54,581 nt of DNA. Origin: an uncultured Lachnospiraceae bacterium (lineage in GTDB: Bacteria > Bacillota > Clostridia > Lachnospirales > Lachnospiraceae). Position 1 is the stretch's first letter; every line of letters begins with the position of its first letter. The DNA is taken from NCBI GenBank assembly GCA_910584845.1, contig CAJUDH010000023.1:1-54581 (forward strand), in the 5' to 3' direction. A program made the position numbers and the translations under genes. Under the pieces are notes generated by a model. That model saw only the letters and a list, made by a program, of their open reading frames with translations. It was not told where the DNA came from and did not search any database. Positions 25,445 through 34,359 of the stretch are shown here, one piece after another.

Positions 25445-27091
25445 CTAACGGGAGGGCCCTTGGTTTTCGCCGGAGGTTTCCGTGCGGATGTTTTCCGGAT
25501 CCGCCCCCTGGGCACCGGGGAGGCCGGTGAAGTTTACGTTGCGGGTAACTTTGGCGTCATACGTCTGGGCTTTTAAGATTTCCCGGAAGTCTACGCCGGT
25601 GGCTTCGGACATGGTGTCAAAAACTTGCTGCATGACGGTAGCGGCATTGCCGGATACCTGGCTGATGCCGGATCCTGAGTCCCCGCCTCCCCCATAAATG
25701 TTTACTTTACTTATGCTGGCAAGGGGCTTGGCGATTTCTGCGGCCATCTGTGGCATTATGCTAAGAAGCATTTCCAGGATGGCGGCGTTGTCGTATTTGG
25801 AATAGGCTTCTGCTTTTTTCTCCATGCCTTCTGCCTCAGCCAATGCTTTGGCTTGGATCGAGGCGGCTTCCGCCTGGCCTTTGGCCCGGATGCCGGTGGC
25901 TTCCTGCTCGGCGGCAAAACGGGCGGCTTCTGCTTTCGCTTTCAAGGCGTCGGCTTCTGCCAGCGCTTTCGCTTTTAAAGCGTCGGCTTCCGCCTGGGCT
26001 TTCGCTTTCAAGGCGTCGGCTTCGGCTTGCGCCTGGGCTTTCATGGCCTCGGCTTCCTTTTCCTGTTCATATTTTTTTGCTTCTGCTTCCCTTTGGCGTT
26101 TGGCCAAGGTGGCGGCGGCTTCCTGTTCTACTTTGTAACGTTCCGCGTCGGCTTTCTTATTGATCTCAGCTTCCAGAAATTGCTGCTGGATGGCTACTTC
26201 CTGTTTTTTCAGTTCGGCTTCCCGCTCGGCTTTGGCGATTTGGGCATTGACCGTGGCGGTCTGGATGGTTTTTTGCTGTTCCTGCTTTTGAATTTCATAT
26301 GCGGCATCCGCTTCGGCCTTTTTTGTGTCGGCATTCTTTTGAAGTTCGGATTTGCGGATGGCAAGCTCATTATTTTTCTGGGCGATTTCCGTCTGGGCTA
26401 TGACGCGTGCGTCGTTGGCGGATTTGTCGGCTTCTGCCTGGGCGATGGCAATGTCCCGGTCCGCCTGGGCCTTGGCGATGGCGGCGTCTTTTTTGATGCG
26501 GGAGGTATTGTCAGCCCCCAAGTCTTTGATCAGGCCGTTTTCGTCGGTTACGTTCTGGATGTTGCAGGAAAGGATCTCAATGCCTAGTTTATCCATGTCT
26601 TTGGAGGCTTTGGACATTACCTGGTCGGAAAAGGAGTCCCGGTCAGTATTGATTTCTTTCAGGGAAAGGGTTCCGATAATTTCCCGCATGTTGCCTTGCA
26701 GGGAATCCTGCAGGTCCATGGTAATATCCAGTGCTTTTTTGTTTAAAAAGTTTTTAGCCGCCAGTTTAATGCCTTCGGCAGTAGGGGAAATGCGTACCTT
26801 GGCTACGGCATCCACATTGACGTTGATGAAATCATTTGTGGGGACGGACTGCTCTGTTTTGATGTCTACGGTCATTTGCCCTAAATACAGCCGGTCCAGC
26901 CGTTCTAAATAGGGGATTTTAATTCCTGCCCGTCCGATCAGGATCCGGGAATCTTTTTTCAGGCCGGAGATAATGTAAGCCTGATCCGGCGGGGCCTTTA
27001 CATACCCGCAGATCAGCAGGGCGATGGTAAAGGCGGCCAGGATTACCAAAATAGCAACCGTTAGAAACGAATCGGGAAGTAAAAATTGCAT
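25445..27091 (-). CDS. Flotillin-like SPFH-domain membrane protein
   Basis: A 548-residue membrane-associated protein of the flotillin/YqiK group, which organises membrane microdomains. One N-terminal membrane segment (about 5-30), an SPFH/band 7 domain (about 30-220, with KAPPDQAYIISG and LSLKEINTDRDSFSDQV), then a long Ala/Glu/Lys coiled coil (about 225-450) and a Gly/Ser-rich tail. Within the coil, ADALKAKA-type units recur every 11 residues, mirrored by 33-base DNA repeats around 25920-26040. The start is set at the ATG of MQFLLPD, eight bases from AAAGGAG. It is convergent with sufB. Confidence 0.88.
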   Translation of the reverse strand: MQFLLPDSFLTVAILVILAAFTIALLICGYVKAPPDQAYIISGLKKDSRILIGRAGIKIPYLERLDRLYLGQMTVDIKTEQSVPTNDFINVNVDAVAKVRISPTAEGIKLAAKNFLNKKALDITMDLQDSLQGNMREIIGTLSLKEINTDRDSFSDQVMSKASKDMDKLGIEILSCNIQNVTDENGLIKDLGADNTSRIKKDAAIAKAQADRDIAIAQAEADKSANDARVIAQTEIAQKNNELAIRKSELQKNADTKKAEADAAYEIQKQEQQKTIQTATVNAQIAKAEREAELKKQEVAIQQQFLEAEINKKADAERYKVEQEAAATLAKRQREAEAKKYEQEKEAEAMKAQAQAEADALKAKAQAEADALKAKALAEADALKAKAEAARFAAEQEATGIRAKGQAEAASIQAKALAEAEGMEKKAEAYSKYDNAAILEMLLSIMPQMAAEIAKPLASISKVNIYGGGGDSGSGISQVSGNAATVMQQVFDTMSEATGVDFREILKAQTYDAKVTRNVNFTGLPGAQGADPENIRTETSGENQGPSR

Positions 27092-27255
27092 AAAGGCTCC
27101 TTTCATGTAAAAACGACATTGTTCCTTTTTTATTATATCGTCTGGTAGAAGGCGGCCCATAAGGGGAAATTAAATCTTGAAAATTTCTGAATTATTTGAA
27201 TAATTATATACAATTTGACAATTAATAAAAAACAAAAAGAAATATAAAAAAAGGA

Positions 27256-27284
27256 TTGACAATTAAGCACAAATCTGTTATTAT
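27256..27284 (+). promoter_or_regulatory. Promoter of the candidate structured RNA
   Basis: TTGACA (27256-27261), 17-base spacer, TATTAT (27279-27284), in an AT-rich stretch after the divergent SPFH gene. Confidence 0.75.
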
Positions 27285-27290
27285 AAATAC

Positions 27291-27800
27291 AACAAAGAGA
27301 GAGAAAAGCAACAAAAGAGGATGTCAGGTATCCTCAAAAAGGAGGTTCCTTAGGGAAAGGGAACCTTGAAAATAGAAGAAAGGAGGTACGGACCACCGAA
27401 GACATAAGCTTCGTTCCCGTGATCGCATAAGATGGGCGGGGACATAGGAAAACGAATCTGCGAAGTGAAGCGTCAAAGTAAAGAAGGCATGCCCAAAGAA
27501 ATATTATCAAAGGTTAAAAAGGCCGGTTTTGCTATATGACGAGAAAGTATAGTAGGGACGGCAGGCTTTTAAATCAAAAGATAACGCTTAAAAGAGGATG
27601 AGTTTGGAGAAAAGCCCGGTGGCGCGTAGCGGAAAGCAGAGGGGAAAAATTCATATAGAAAGTAAGGGGACAAAAGGCGGCGGCAGGTTAGAAGATAGGG
27701 CCGTTGCGAGAAAAATGAAAGAGAGGTACAGTCCAGTGGACATAGTACAGTGAAGCCGGATATCAAGGAGATGGCAGACTTGATATCCGGCTTATATTTT
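27291..27800 (+). ncRNA. Candidate large structured non-coding RNA
   Basis: About 500 purine-rich bases bounded by a near-consensus promoter and a strong terminator, with no protein-length gene. Many short perfect hairpins can be seen: GAGGAT/ATCCTC (27315-27333), GGTTCC/GGAACC (27344-27365), CGAAG/CTTCG (27397-27414), CTATA/TATAG (about 27533-27554), CTTTTAA/TTAAAAG (about 27567-27595). A motif GAAAG(A)GAGGTAC.G.CCA...GACATA occurs near both ends (27378-27406 and 27717-27744). It lacks the RNase P core and is not tmRNA, SRP RNA or 6S. It could be a known large RNA class (ROOL or OLE type) I cannot check, or a new one. Confidence 0.6.
27753..27800 (+). terminator. Terminator of the candidate structured RNA
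   Basis: A perfect 15-bp stem (AAGCCGGATATCAAG at 27753-27767 with its complement at 27779-27793) followed by ATATTTTT. Confidence 0.9.
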
Positions 27801-27934
27801 TCTTCCCTTTTCGGAAACGCGTTCCTGATATATAAAACAGGTTTCCATCGCCCGATACCTCCGGCACGGTACGGCCTAACTATAAAATATTTATTTACCA
27901 CACGCAATGTATAGTTATTGCCCCGTTTTAAGGA

Positions 27935-27954
27935 GTACACAATTCCGAAAAGGG
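27935..27954. repeat. 20-bp motif shared with 54151-54170
   Basis: GTACACAATTCCGAAAAGGG occurs here and again near the window end. Its core TTCCGAAAAGGG also has an inverted copy at 27805-27816, so 27805-27954 could be a small inverted-repeat element. No gene lies inside. Confidence 0.6.
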
Positions 27955-28036
27955 GGTATTTTTATTCCGCAGGAACGTACATCTTGCAAAAGGGGGCAGC
28001 CCCAGGGGCGCCGCCGCGGCAAACGGAAGGATACCG

Positions 28037-28981
28037 CTACAAACCGCCTAAATCAAAAATGGGGGTGTATTCCTGCTTTGCGCTGTTTTTGTGTTGGGTA
28101 TAGCCTTGGCCTAACCCCAGTTCCAAGGCGGTACGGACCACCTTATCATATTCATAGGAGGTGACCCGCCGGTTTAATTCGGGGTAGCTGCCGTTTTGGC
28201 GGTATGGGGTGTACTGCCTTAAAAGGCTGAGGTAAAAGTGCCCTTTTGGCAGGCTGTGGGCCAACCAATGGAGCAGGCGGATGGAATCTTTTCTGTGGCC
28301 GGGCAGGACCAGGTGGCGGATTATGACGCCTTTTTTCATGACGGGGGCCGGTTTGCCGGCAGGGGAAAACGTGGGGGGGCCGGTTTGCCGGACCATTTGT
28401 GTGATAGCCCGGGAAGCCACGGAAAAATAATCGGATACGCCGGAAAACCGGCTTGAAAGCCAAGGGTCATAATACTTTAGGTCAGGAAGCCAGATGTCTA
28501 TGTAATCTTTTAAGGAACGGACGACCTCCAGCCGTTCATAGCCGCCGCAATTGTAGACAATAGGGATATGAAGCCGATGCCGTACCAGGTCCAGGGCGGC
28601 TACGGTTTGAGGCACATAGGGGGTAGCGGTGACCAGGTTAATGTTGTGGGCGCCTTCTTCCTGCAGCCGGAGGAAAATGTCTGCCAGCTGCCGGACGGAC
28701 AATTCTTTTCCGAAAGCCTGTTGGCTGATGGAATAATTTTGGCAGTAGCAGCAGCGCAGGGTACAGCCGCTGAAAAATACGGCCCCGCTGCCAAGGCGCC
28801 CGCTGATACATGGCTCCTCCCAATGGTGGAGCTGGGCCTTGGCAGCCCGGACGGAAACTCCGCAGCCGCAGAATCCGGAAGCGTCTTTCCGGTTGACGCC
28901 ACAGCTGTGGGGGCAAAGCCGGCAACAGTCCAAAGCGCCTTCCCCCAAGATGTTATAGCCTTCCTCCCTGGCCTTATCCAT
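28037..28981 (-). CDS. Radical SAM protein, PflX-like
   Basis: A 314-residue radical SAM enzyme related to pyruvate formate-lyase activating enzymes (PflX/AmrS-like). The N-terminal CRLCPHSCGVNRKDASGFCGC is Cys-rich; the cluster motif is GCTLRCCYCQNYSIS (CxxxCxxC). Later segments LVTATPYVPQTVAALDL, IPIVYNCGGYE and IDIWLPDLKYYD fit the family. It probably activates a glycyl-radical or other unknown target. The start ATG at 28981 has GGATGGGG upstream. It stands alone, divergent from the 6S RNA gene. Confidence 0.85.
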   Translation of the reverse strand: MDKAREEGYNILGEGALDCCRLCPHSCGVNRKDASGFCGCGVSVRAAKAQLHHWEEPCISGRLGSGAVFFSGCTLRCCYCQNYSISQQAFGKELSVRQLADIFLRLQEEGAHNINLVTATPYVPQTVAALDLVRHRLHIPIVYNCGGYERLEVVRSLKDYIDIWLPDLKYYDPWLSSRFSGVSDYFSVASRAITQMVRQTGPPTFSPAGKPAPVMKKGVIIRHLVLPGHRKDSIRLLHWLAHSLPKGHFYLSLLRQYTPYRQNGSYPELNRRVTSYEYDKVVRTALELGLGQGYTQHKNSAKQEYTPIFDLGGL

Positions 28982-29114
28982 AGGATCCCCATCCTTTCCC
29001 GTTTTTCAGAAGTTTACCATAGAAACAAAAAAAGGGCAACCGGAAGAAGCCTTTCATCGCCGGTTGGCCGGCAGCAGGGGGCCAACAAAATTTTATCTTG
29101 GAAGGAAAAGGAAC

Positions 29115-29143
29115 TTGAAATAGTTGGCCGTCTGTTGTATAAT
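29115..29143 (+). promoter_or_regulatory. Promoter of 6S RNA
   Basis: TTGAAA (29115-29120), 17-base spacer, TATAAT (29138-29143). Confidence 0.75.
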
Positions 29144-29149
29144 CATCCT

Positions 29150-29325
29150 ATCAGAAATAAAAAGTAATTCCTGGGATGTACGACAACCTTACCAATTTTG
29201 AACCTACATCTGTGACTTAGGGATTCCAATATTTGCAGGTGGATGCCAGGCCTCCGTCGAGTGGAAGGCAGAAGCCTGCGTGAGGTTGCCCACCTAGCAG
29301 CGGCTAGGAGTCAATAAGTAAGACC
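29150..29325 (+). ncRNA. ssrS: 6S RNA, clostridial type
   Basis: About 175 nt after a strong promoter. 6S RNA binds the sigma-A RNA polymerase holoenzyme and acts as a promoter mimic. Conserved-looking blocks are TTCCTGGGATGTACGACAA, TTTTGAACCTACATC, GTGACTTAGGGATTCC, GGATGCCAGGCC, GGCAGAAGCCTG and CACCTAGC...GGCTAGGAGTC, which I recognise from clostridial 6S RNA. The ends can pair (CCTGGGA with a purine-rich 3' part). The exact 3' end is uncertain; a terminator follows. I did not fold it. Confidence 0.78.
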
Positions 29326-29350
29326 GGCATTTCCGGGATTACGAAAGAGA

Positions 29351-29382
29351 AAAGCAGCGAGAAATCGCTGCTTTATCTTTTT
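29351..29382 (+). terminator. Terminator after 6S RNA
   Basis: A 10-bp perfect stem AAAGCAGCGA with TCGCTGCTTT and a GAAA loop, then ATCTTTTT. Confidence 0.9.
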
Positions 29383-29497
29383 GCCGTTTTGTGGTAATCT
29401 ATTAGGGAAAGTGGGAAGAATTGTAACAAAGGGAGTAATTCCCAAACACGCTTTGGCACATGGCTGCATAAAGCAAACCAGGCAAAAAGGAGACAAT

Positions 29498-30742
29498 ATG
29501 AAGAGAGAAAAGTATCAACAATACATTTACTGGGGGGTGACGGCTTTTGTGGTGTTGGCCTTTTTGGTCGCGTTTATTTTTATGATCATCAAGTTTGACT
29601 GGGTAAAATCCATGATCGATATGCTGCTGGGGATATTGTCACCCATTACATACGGGGCTGTGCTGGCTTATTTGCTGGCGCCGGTCTACAACCGGGTGCG
29701 GGACGCTGTGGTTGCCTGTGCAAAGGCTGGCATATCCCCCAAGAAGGATTGGAAGAAGTTGGGGGAAGCCGTGGCGACGATAGCCAGTATCCTGTTGCTG
29801 GTAGCCCTGGTCACGGGCCTGATCTCCATGCTGATCCCGGAGCTTAGGAAAAGCATCATGGGCATCGTGGAGGCCTTCCCTACCAGCATCCATAATCTGC
29901 AGCTTTGGCTGGATGATGTGTTGGCGAATAACAAAGACATAGAAGATACGGTGATGCAGTATTATGACGAGGGGATGCGGATGCTGCAGGGGTGGCTCAC
30001 CAGCAAGTTCCTCCCCAATGTGGATAAGATTTATGGTTTTATCACCAACTTGTCTGTCGGTATTATCAATATCCTGATTTTACTGAAAAATATTTTGATT
30101 GGCCTGATCGTTATGGTATATTTACTGAATATGAAGGAAAAGCTGCTGACCCAGTTTAAGATGATCCTTTACGGGGTATTCCCCTTAAAGGTTGCCAACA
30201 AGCTGTTGGAAGAAGGGCGGTACGTGCATCAGGTATTTGGCGGTTTTATCATAGGGAAGCTGCTGGATTCCCTGATTATTGGGATTTTGTCATTTGTGCT
30301 GCTCCATTTTATGAAAATGCCCAATGTACTGCTGGTCAGCGTAATTATTGGTGTAACCAATGTAATCCCCTTTTTCGGGCCGTTTATAGGGGCTATCCCC
30401 AGTGCGTTTTTGATTTTGCTGGACAGCCCGGTAAAGTGTTTTTGGTTCATTGGGTTTATCCTGCTGCTGCAACAGTTTGACGGAAATATCCTGGGGCCAA
30501 AGATATTGGGGGATTCCACGGGGCTTTCCAGTTTTTGGGTGCTGTTTTCCATCTTGCTGTTTGGCGGCCTGTTTGGGTTTGTGGGCATGATCATCGGCGT
30601 GCCTACTTTTGCGGTGTTCTATCGCCTGGTGGCGGAGTTTATCACCTGGCTGCTGGCAAAAAAGAAGCTCTCTGCAGACATCAGGCGGTATGAGCGGCTG
30701 GATTATATAGATGAGGAGAATAAGGCATATATTGAAAAGTAG
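29498..30742 (+). CDS. AI-2E family transporter (PerM-like)
   Basis: A 414-residue polytopic membrane protein of the AI-2E/UPF0118 family. Hydrophobic helices lie at about 10-35, 38-65 and 95-120, followed by a soluble amphipathic part, then a cluster of helices from 200 on. Family landmarks include FGGFIIGKLLDSLIIGIL, GVTNVIPFFGPFIGAIPSA and NILGPKILGDSTGLSSFWV. The substrate is not established; relatives move autoinducer-2 or exchange Na+/H+. ATG 29498 is preceded by AAAAAGGAG. The last bases overlap the next gene. Confidence 0.85.
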   Translation: MKREKYQQYIYWGVTAFVVLAFLVAFIFMIIKFDWVKSMIDMLLGILSPITYGAVLAYLLAPVYNRVRDAVVACAKAGISPKKDWKKLGEAVATIASILLLVALVTGLISMLIPELRKSIMGIVEAFPTSIHNLQLWLDDVLANNKDIEDTVMQYYDEGMRMLQGWLTSKFLPNVDKIYGFITNLSVGIINILILLKNILIGLIVMVYLLNMKEKLLTQFKMILYGVFPLKVANKLLEEGRYVHQVFGGFIIGKLLDSLIIGILSFVLLHFMKMPNVLLVSVIIGVTNVIPFFGPFIGAIPSAFLILLDSPVKCFWFIGFILLLQQFDGNILGPKILGDSTGLSSFWVLFSILLFGGLFGFVGMIIGVPTFAVFYRLVAEFITWLLAKKKLSADIRRYERLDYIDEENKAYIEK

Positions 30743-33017
30743 AAAACGCATTGCCAGGAAAAGGGCGCTTATCCGATGGGTTATAGGGGTTCCGGCGGTG
30801 GCTTTGGCGCTGATTTTAATTATCCTTTTTTGCGAGAAGGATGGCGAAGGGATCCCCAAGGCCCTTGCGGCAAAGTCGGTGGCTTTGGCGCTCAAGTCCC
30901 CAAAGGAGCTGGAAACTTGGCGTACGGAAAACAAAACTTCCCATTTTCCGGCCAAATCCCTTGGGCAGTGGTATGTCCCTTATATGGACTATTTGTATGA
31001 CAACGGTTATTTTTCGGAAGAGGAAACGCCTGCAGAAGAAGCATATGCGGAAGAAATGCTGACTTATGGGGAGGCGGCCCGTATTGCCAGGGCTTTTTCT
31101 CCTTCGTTGGAAGACCGGGTAGGGGCTACCAGGGGCAACCAAAACCGCCATTACCCGGAGGAAATGTGGTGGCTGCTCTATGATTCTTTGCTGAAGGAGG
31201 CAGATCCGGACGGAAATGTGGAAAAAAGGACCGTGTGCATATATGGCACGCCGGAAAATGTCCCGGGTACCCTGCCATGGACGGCCCATACCAATTTAGG
31301 GCAGGTAGGGTTTTCCGGCTTGGCTTTGGACGGCTACATGGACCATCAATTAAGCGTCTATTTGCGGGGCGGGGAGATCATCCATGTGCTGGAAGACCAG
31401 GGGGGGGAGGTGGTTTACCGGAACGTATGGCTGTTAGACGGCGACGAGTCAGGGCTGCAGGTCTATGTGGGGGATATAGAGCGGCGGCTGCCGTTTGCCC
31501 AAAAATTGAAGGGAACAGAAGGCTATATACATAATTTGGCGGATGTCCGGCTGGAAGACGGGAAAGTGACGAAAGTTTCCGTCAAAAAAGAACGGCTTAG
31601 TGGGAAACTTTTGTCTGTGCAGCCGGACGCCGTGGAATTAGAGGGCTATGGGATGATCCCCCTGGATGAAGAGTGCAAAATATTAAAGGCTTATGGGGAG
31701 ATGGAGCGGCAGGAATTGTCAGATGTGCTGGTTGGGTACGATATTCAGGAATTTGTGGTAGCCAAAGGGAAGGTATGCGCCGTGCTGACAGTCCGGGAGT
31801 TTGACCCCAAAACCATCCGGGTCCTGGTTATGAACGAAAATTTTGAGGATATTTATCATGATGTGGTAACTTTGTCCAGCGACGCCCCCCTTACTTTGGC
31901 CCAGGGGGAGCAGGCATGGGAAGTAGCGGCCGGCGAGGAAGTGGTTTTTTCGCCGGGGGACGAAAGGCTTTCTGCCGGGCGGGTGATTGTTACGGCGGCC
32001 GGCGGCGGGGAAATCCGGGTCTGTTCCATGGAACGCTCCCAGGGGCAGCCTTGTTATGGCGGCCGTCTGGAGCTGGTGGAAACAGGGGAGGGCCTGGTGA
32101 TGGTCAACGAGCTGTATCTGGAAGATTACCTGAAAAAGGTTATCCCCAGTGAAATGCCCCCCAGCTATGAACAAGAGGCGCTGAAAGCCCAGGCGGTCTG
32201 CGCCCGGACCTATGCCTATATGCAAATCCAGAGCAATACCTATAGCCAATACGGTGCCCATGTGGATGACAGCACCAAATTTCAGGTATACAACAACCAA
32301 AGTTCCGATGGGCGGACAGCGGAAGCGGTGGAAAAGACTTACGGAAAAATGCTGCTTTACGGAGGGGAGCCGATTACTACCTATTATTTTTCTACTTCTT
32401 GCGGAATTACCACAGACAACGGCGTTTGGGGCGGCGACCCGGAAAAGACGCCTTATCTGATAAGCGCTACCTTGCAGCCGGGCCGGAAAGCCTTGAACCT
32501 CACGGATAACGGGGATTTTGCCGCGTTTATAAAAAAGGCGGATTACCCGTCCTATGACGCATCCTTCCCTTATTACCGTTGGACCGCTACTACCAATGCC
32601 AATGTTTTGACGGCCAATATGGGCGGCATCGGCCAAGTGGAGGACATTCAGGTTGTGGAGCGCGGGGCAGGCGGGGTGGCGAAAAAACTGCTGGTAAAAG
32701 GCACGGAAGGGGAAAAAACCATATCTGGCCAGGACCGGATCCGTTCGGTTTTGTGGGACGCAAGCCTGACCATTTACCGGAACGACGGCAGCAAAGCTTC
32801 CGGGTGGAGGTCTTTGCCCAGCGGGTTTATAGCCATTGAAGACGCAGGGAAGGACGACCAGGGGGTGCGCCAGTTTAAAATCTACGGCGGCGGTTATGGC
32901 CATGGGGTAGGGATGAGCCAGAACGGCGCCCAGGGCATGGCGAAAGAAGGGGCCACTTATGAAGAGATCCTGAAATTCTTTTATGAAGGCGTGGCAGTAG
33001 AAGAATTAAAACCATAA
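30732..33017 (+). CDS. SpoIID/LytB-domain membrane-anchored protein
   Basis: About 760 residues. One N-terminal helix (about 15-35) anchors it outside the membrane; a large region (about 35-430) of beta-rich character with no recognised family follows, and the last ~310 residues form a SpoIID/LytB-type domain. That domain shows LYLEDYLKKVIPSEMPPSY, EALKAQAVCARTYAY, STSCGITTDNGVWGG and GYGHGVGMSQNGAQGMAK. SpoIID cleaves peptidoglycan glycan strands lacking stem peptides during engulfment. I prefer TTG 30732 (AAGG six bases upstream) over ATG 30711, which lies deeper in the preceding gene and has no ribosome site; this is uncertain. Confidence 0.82.
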   Translation: MKSRKRIARKRALIRWVIGVPAVALALILIILFCEKDGEGIPKALAAKSVALALKSPKELETWRTENKTSHFPAKSLGQWYVPYMDYLYDNGYFSEEETPAEEAYAEEMLTYGEAARIARAFSPSLEDRVGATRGNQNRHYPEEMWWLLYDSLLKEADPDGNVEKRTVCIYGTPENVPGTLPWTAHTNLGQVGFSGLALDGYMDHQLSVYLRGGEIIHVLEDQGGEVVYRNVWLLDGDESGLQVYVGDIERRLPFAQKLKGTEGYIHNLADVRLEDGKVTKVSVKKERLSGKLLSVQPDAVELEGYGMIPLDEECKILKAYGEMERQELSDVLVGYDIQEFVVAKGKVCAVLTVREFDPKTIRVLVMNENFEDIYHDVVTLSSDAPLTLAQGEQAWEVAAGEEVVFSPGDERLSAGRVIVTAAGGGEIRVCSMERSQGQPCYGGRLELVETGEGLVMVNELYLEDYLKKVIPSEMPPSYEQEALKAQAVCARTYAYMQIQSNTYSQYGAHVDDSTKFQVYNNQSSDGRTAEAVEKTYGKMLLYGGEPITTYYFSTSCGITTDNGVWGGDPEKTPYLISATLQPGRKALNLTDNGDFAAFIKKADYPSYDASFPYYRWTATTNANVLTANMGGIGQVEDIQVVERGAGGVAKKLLVKGTEGEKTISGQDRIRSVLWDASLTIYRNDGSKASGWRSLPSGFIAIEDAGKDDQGVRQFKIYGGGYGHGVGMSQNGAQGMAKEGATYEEILKFFYEGVAVEELKP

Positions 33018-33107
33018 AAAGGGGAAGGGGGATGTCACGGATACTTGTTTGCACCCGGTAAAGAAGGGGATGCAATGGCGTGAAACGTGCACGGAATGGA
33101 GAAAAAT

Positions 33108-34283
33108 ATGCAGACACAGGCAGATAAGGGGACGGTAAATATATGGCAAAGGAATACGGGGCTGGCTGCTTTTGCCATCAGCGGGGCATGTGCGATTAGC
33201 AGCGGGATCGTGGTGAGCCTGTTGCAGGAACGCCTGGGGTTCCCCTATGGGACCACGGGGGTGCTGCTTGCCTTTATGAATATAGGCAATTTCCTTGCCG
33301 GGTTTGCCGCTGGCCTGCTGACAGGGAAAATCGGCATGAAGCGGGCTGTGGCCATACTGGCTGCCGGCTATGCCCTGGGATATTTCCTCATGGCCGCCGG
33401 GGGCCGGGTGTGGCTCCTTGCAGCGGCCTTTTTCCTGGTGGGCATAGGGAAGGGCGGAACCATCAATACCTGCACGGTCTTGGTGGGGGACAATTCCCCC
33501 AACCGTACCCGCGGTATGAATATTATGCACGGAGGCTATGCTTTGGGGGCCTTGCTATGCCCGTTCCTGGTTTCCTGGACGGCAAAGGTGGACAGCAGGC
33601 TGTCTGCCATGCTGTTAGGATGCTGCGGGCTGCTTTTATGGCTTTTGTTTGTTGCGGCCCCTATGGAAGGCGTTGGCGGCAGAAAAAAGAAAACCGGAGG
33701 GGGGACGGAGTTTTTAAAAAGCAAAAAGTTCTGGCTTTTGACCGGCCTGATTTTTTGCCAAAACGCGGCAGAAACCAGCGTGGTAGGCTGGATGGTCACT
33801 TATTTTAAAGGGAGCGGGATCCTGTCGGGTGCCCTGAGCGCCTACACGGTAACCGTGATGTGGACTGCGACCCTGGTCCTTCGGCTATTGATTGCCTTCG
33901 TGTTCCCCATTAAGGACACCGGCTCGGCTATGATTAAGATGGGGTTTTGCTGCACAATATTTTATATTTTCCTGATAATGGCAAAAGGGCCCGTATCCGC
34001 TATTGTGCTGCTGTTTGGCTTTGCGGCTTCTATGGCAGGTATGAACCCGACGGCAGTGGCCAGTGCGGGGAGCATGGCCAGCATGGCCAGCATGGGGGTT
34101 ATGCTGCCCCTGGCCAGTGTGGGGGCCATTGTCATGCCATGGGCCATCGGGATGGTAGCCCAACGTGCCGGAATCACGGCAGGGATGGCCTGCAACGTGG
34201 CCCCCTGTGTGGGGATGTTATGGTTCAGCTGGGCGGTAAGGAGGCTGGAACATGGGAAAACAGGCGGCGTTACGGCGGCGTAG
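33108..34283 (+). CDS. Major facilitator superfamily transporter
   Basis: A 391-residue protein with about 12 hydrophobic helices, in two halves separated by a loop near residues 195-215 (RKKKTGGGTEF). The helix 2-3 loop carries ...GLLTGKIGMKRAV, the MFS motif A pattern. The substrate is not indicated by sequence or neighbours. ATG 33108 has GGAG six bases upstream; GTG 33087 and ATG 33096 are weaker. It is convergent with the chemoreceptor gene across a bidirectional terminator. Confidence 0.85.
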   Translation: MQTQADKGTVNIWQRNTGLAAFAISGACAISSGIVVSLLQERLGFPYGTTGVLLAFMNIGNFLAGFAAGLLTGKIGMKRAVAILAAGYALGYFLMAAGGRVWLLAAAFFLVGIGKGGTINTCTVLVGDNSPNRTRGMNIMHGGYALGALLCPFLVSWTAKVDSRLSAMLLGCCGLLLWLLFVAAPMEGVGGRKKKTGGGTEFLKSKKFWLLTGLIFCQNAAETSVVGWMVTYFKGSGILSGALSAYTVTVMWTATLVLRLLIAFVFPIKDTGSAMIKMGFCCTIFYIFLIMAKGPVSAIVLLFGFAASMAGMNPTAVASAGSMASMASMGVMLPLASVGAIVMPWAIGMVAQRAGITAGMACNVAPCVGMLWFSWAVRRLEHGKTGGVTAA

Positions 34284-34292
34284 CAATGGTAA

Positions 34293-34324
34293 AAGGAAGG
34301 CCCTGCTGTCACCGGGCCTTCCTT
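34293..34324. terminator. Bidirectional terminator, MFS and MCP genes
   Basis: 11-bp stem AAGGAAGGCCC (34293-34303) with GGGCCTTCCTT (34314-34324); T-rich on the minus strand. Confidence 0.75.
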
Positions 34325-34359
34325 TCGCCATTCTTATGATGTAATTCGATTTTGCTACG

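Noticed and set aside
27569..27940. 123-residue minus-strand frame over the structured RNA and its flank
   Set aside because: It crosses the terminator hairpin in reverse, has no ribosome site and matches no family.
31719..32903. 394-residue minus-strand frame opposite the SpoIID-like gene
   Set aside because: Shadow frame; the plus strand has clear SpoIID motifs.
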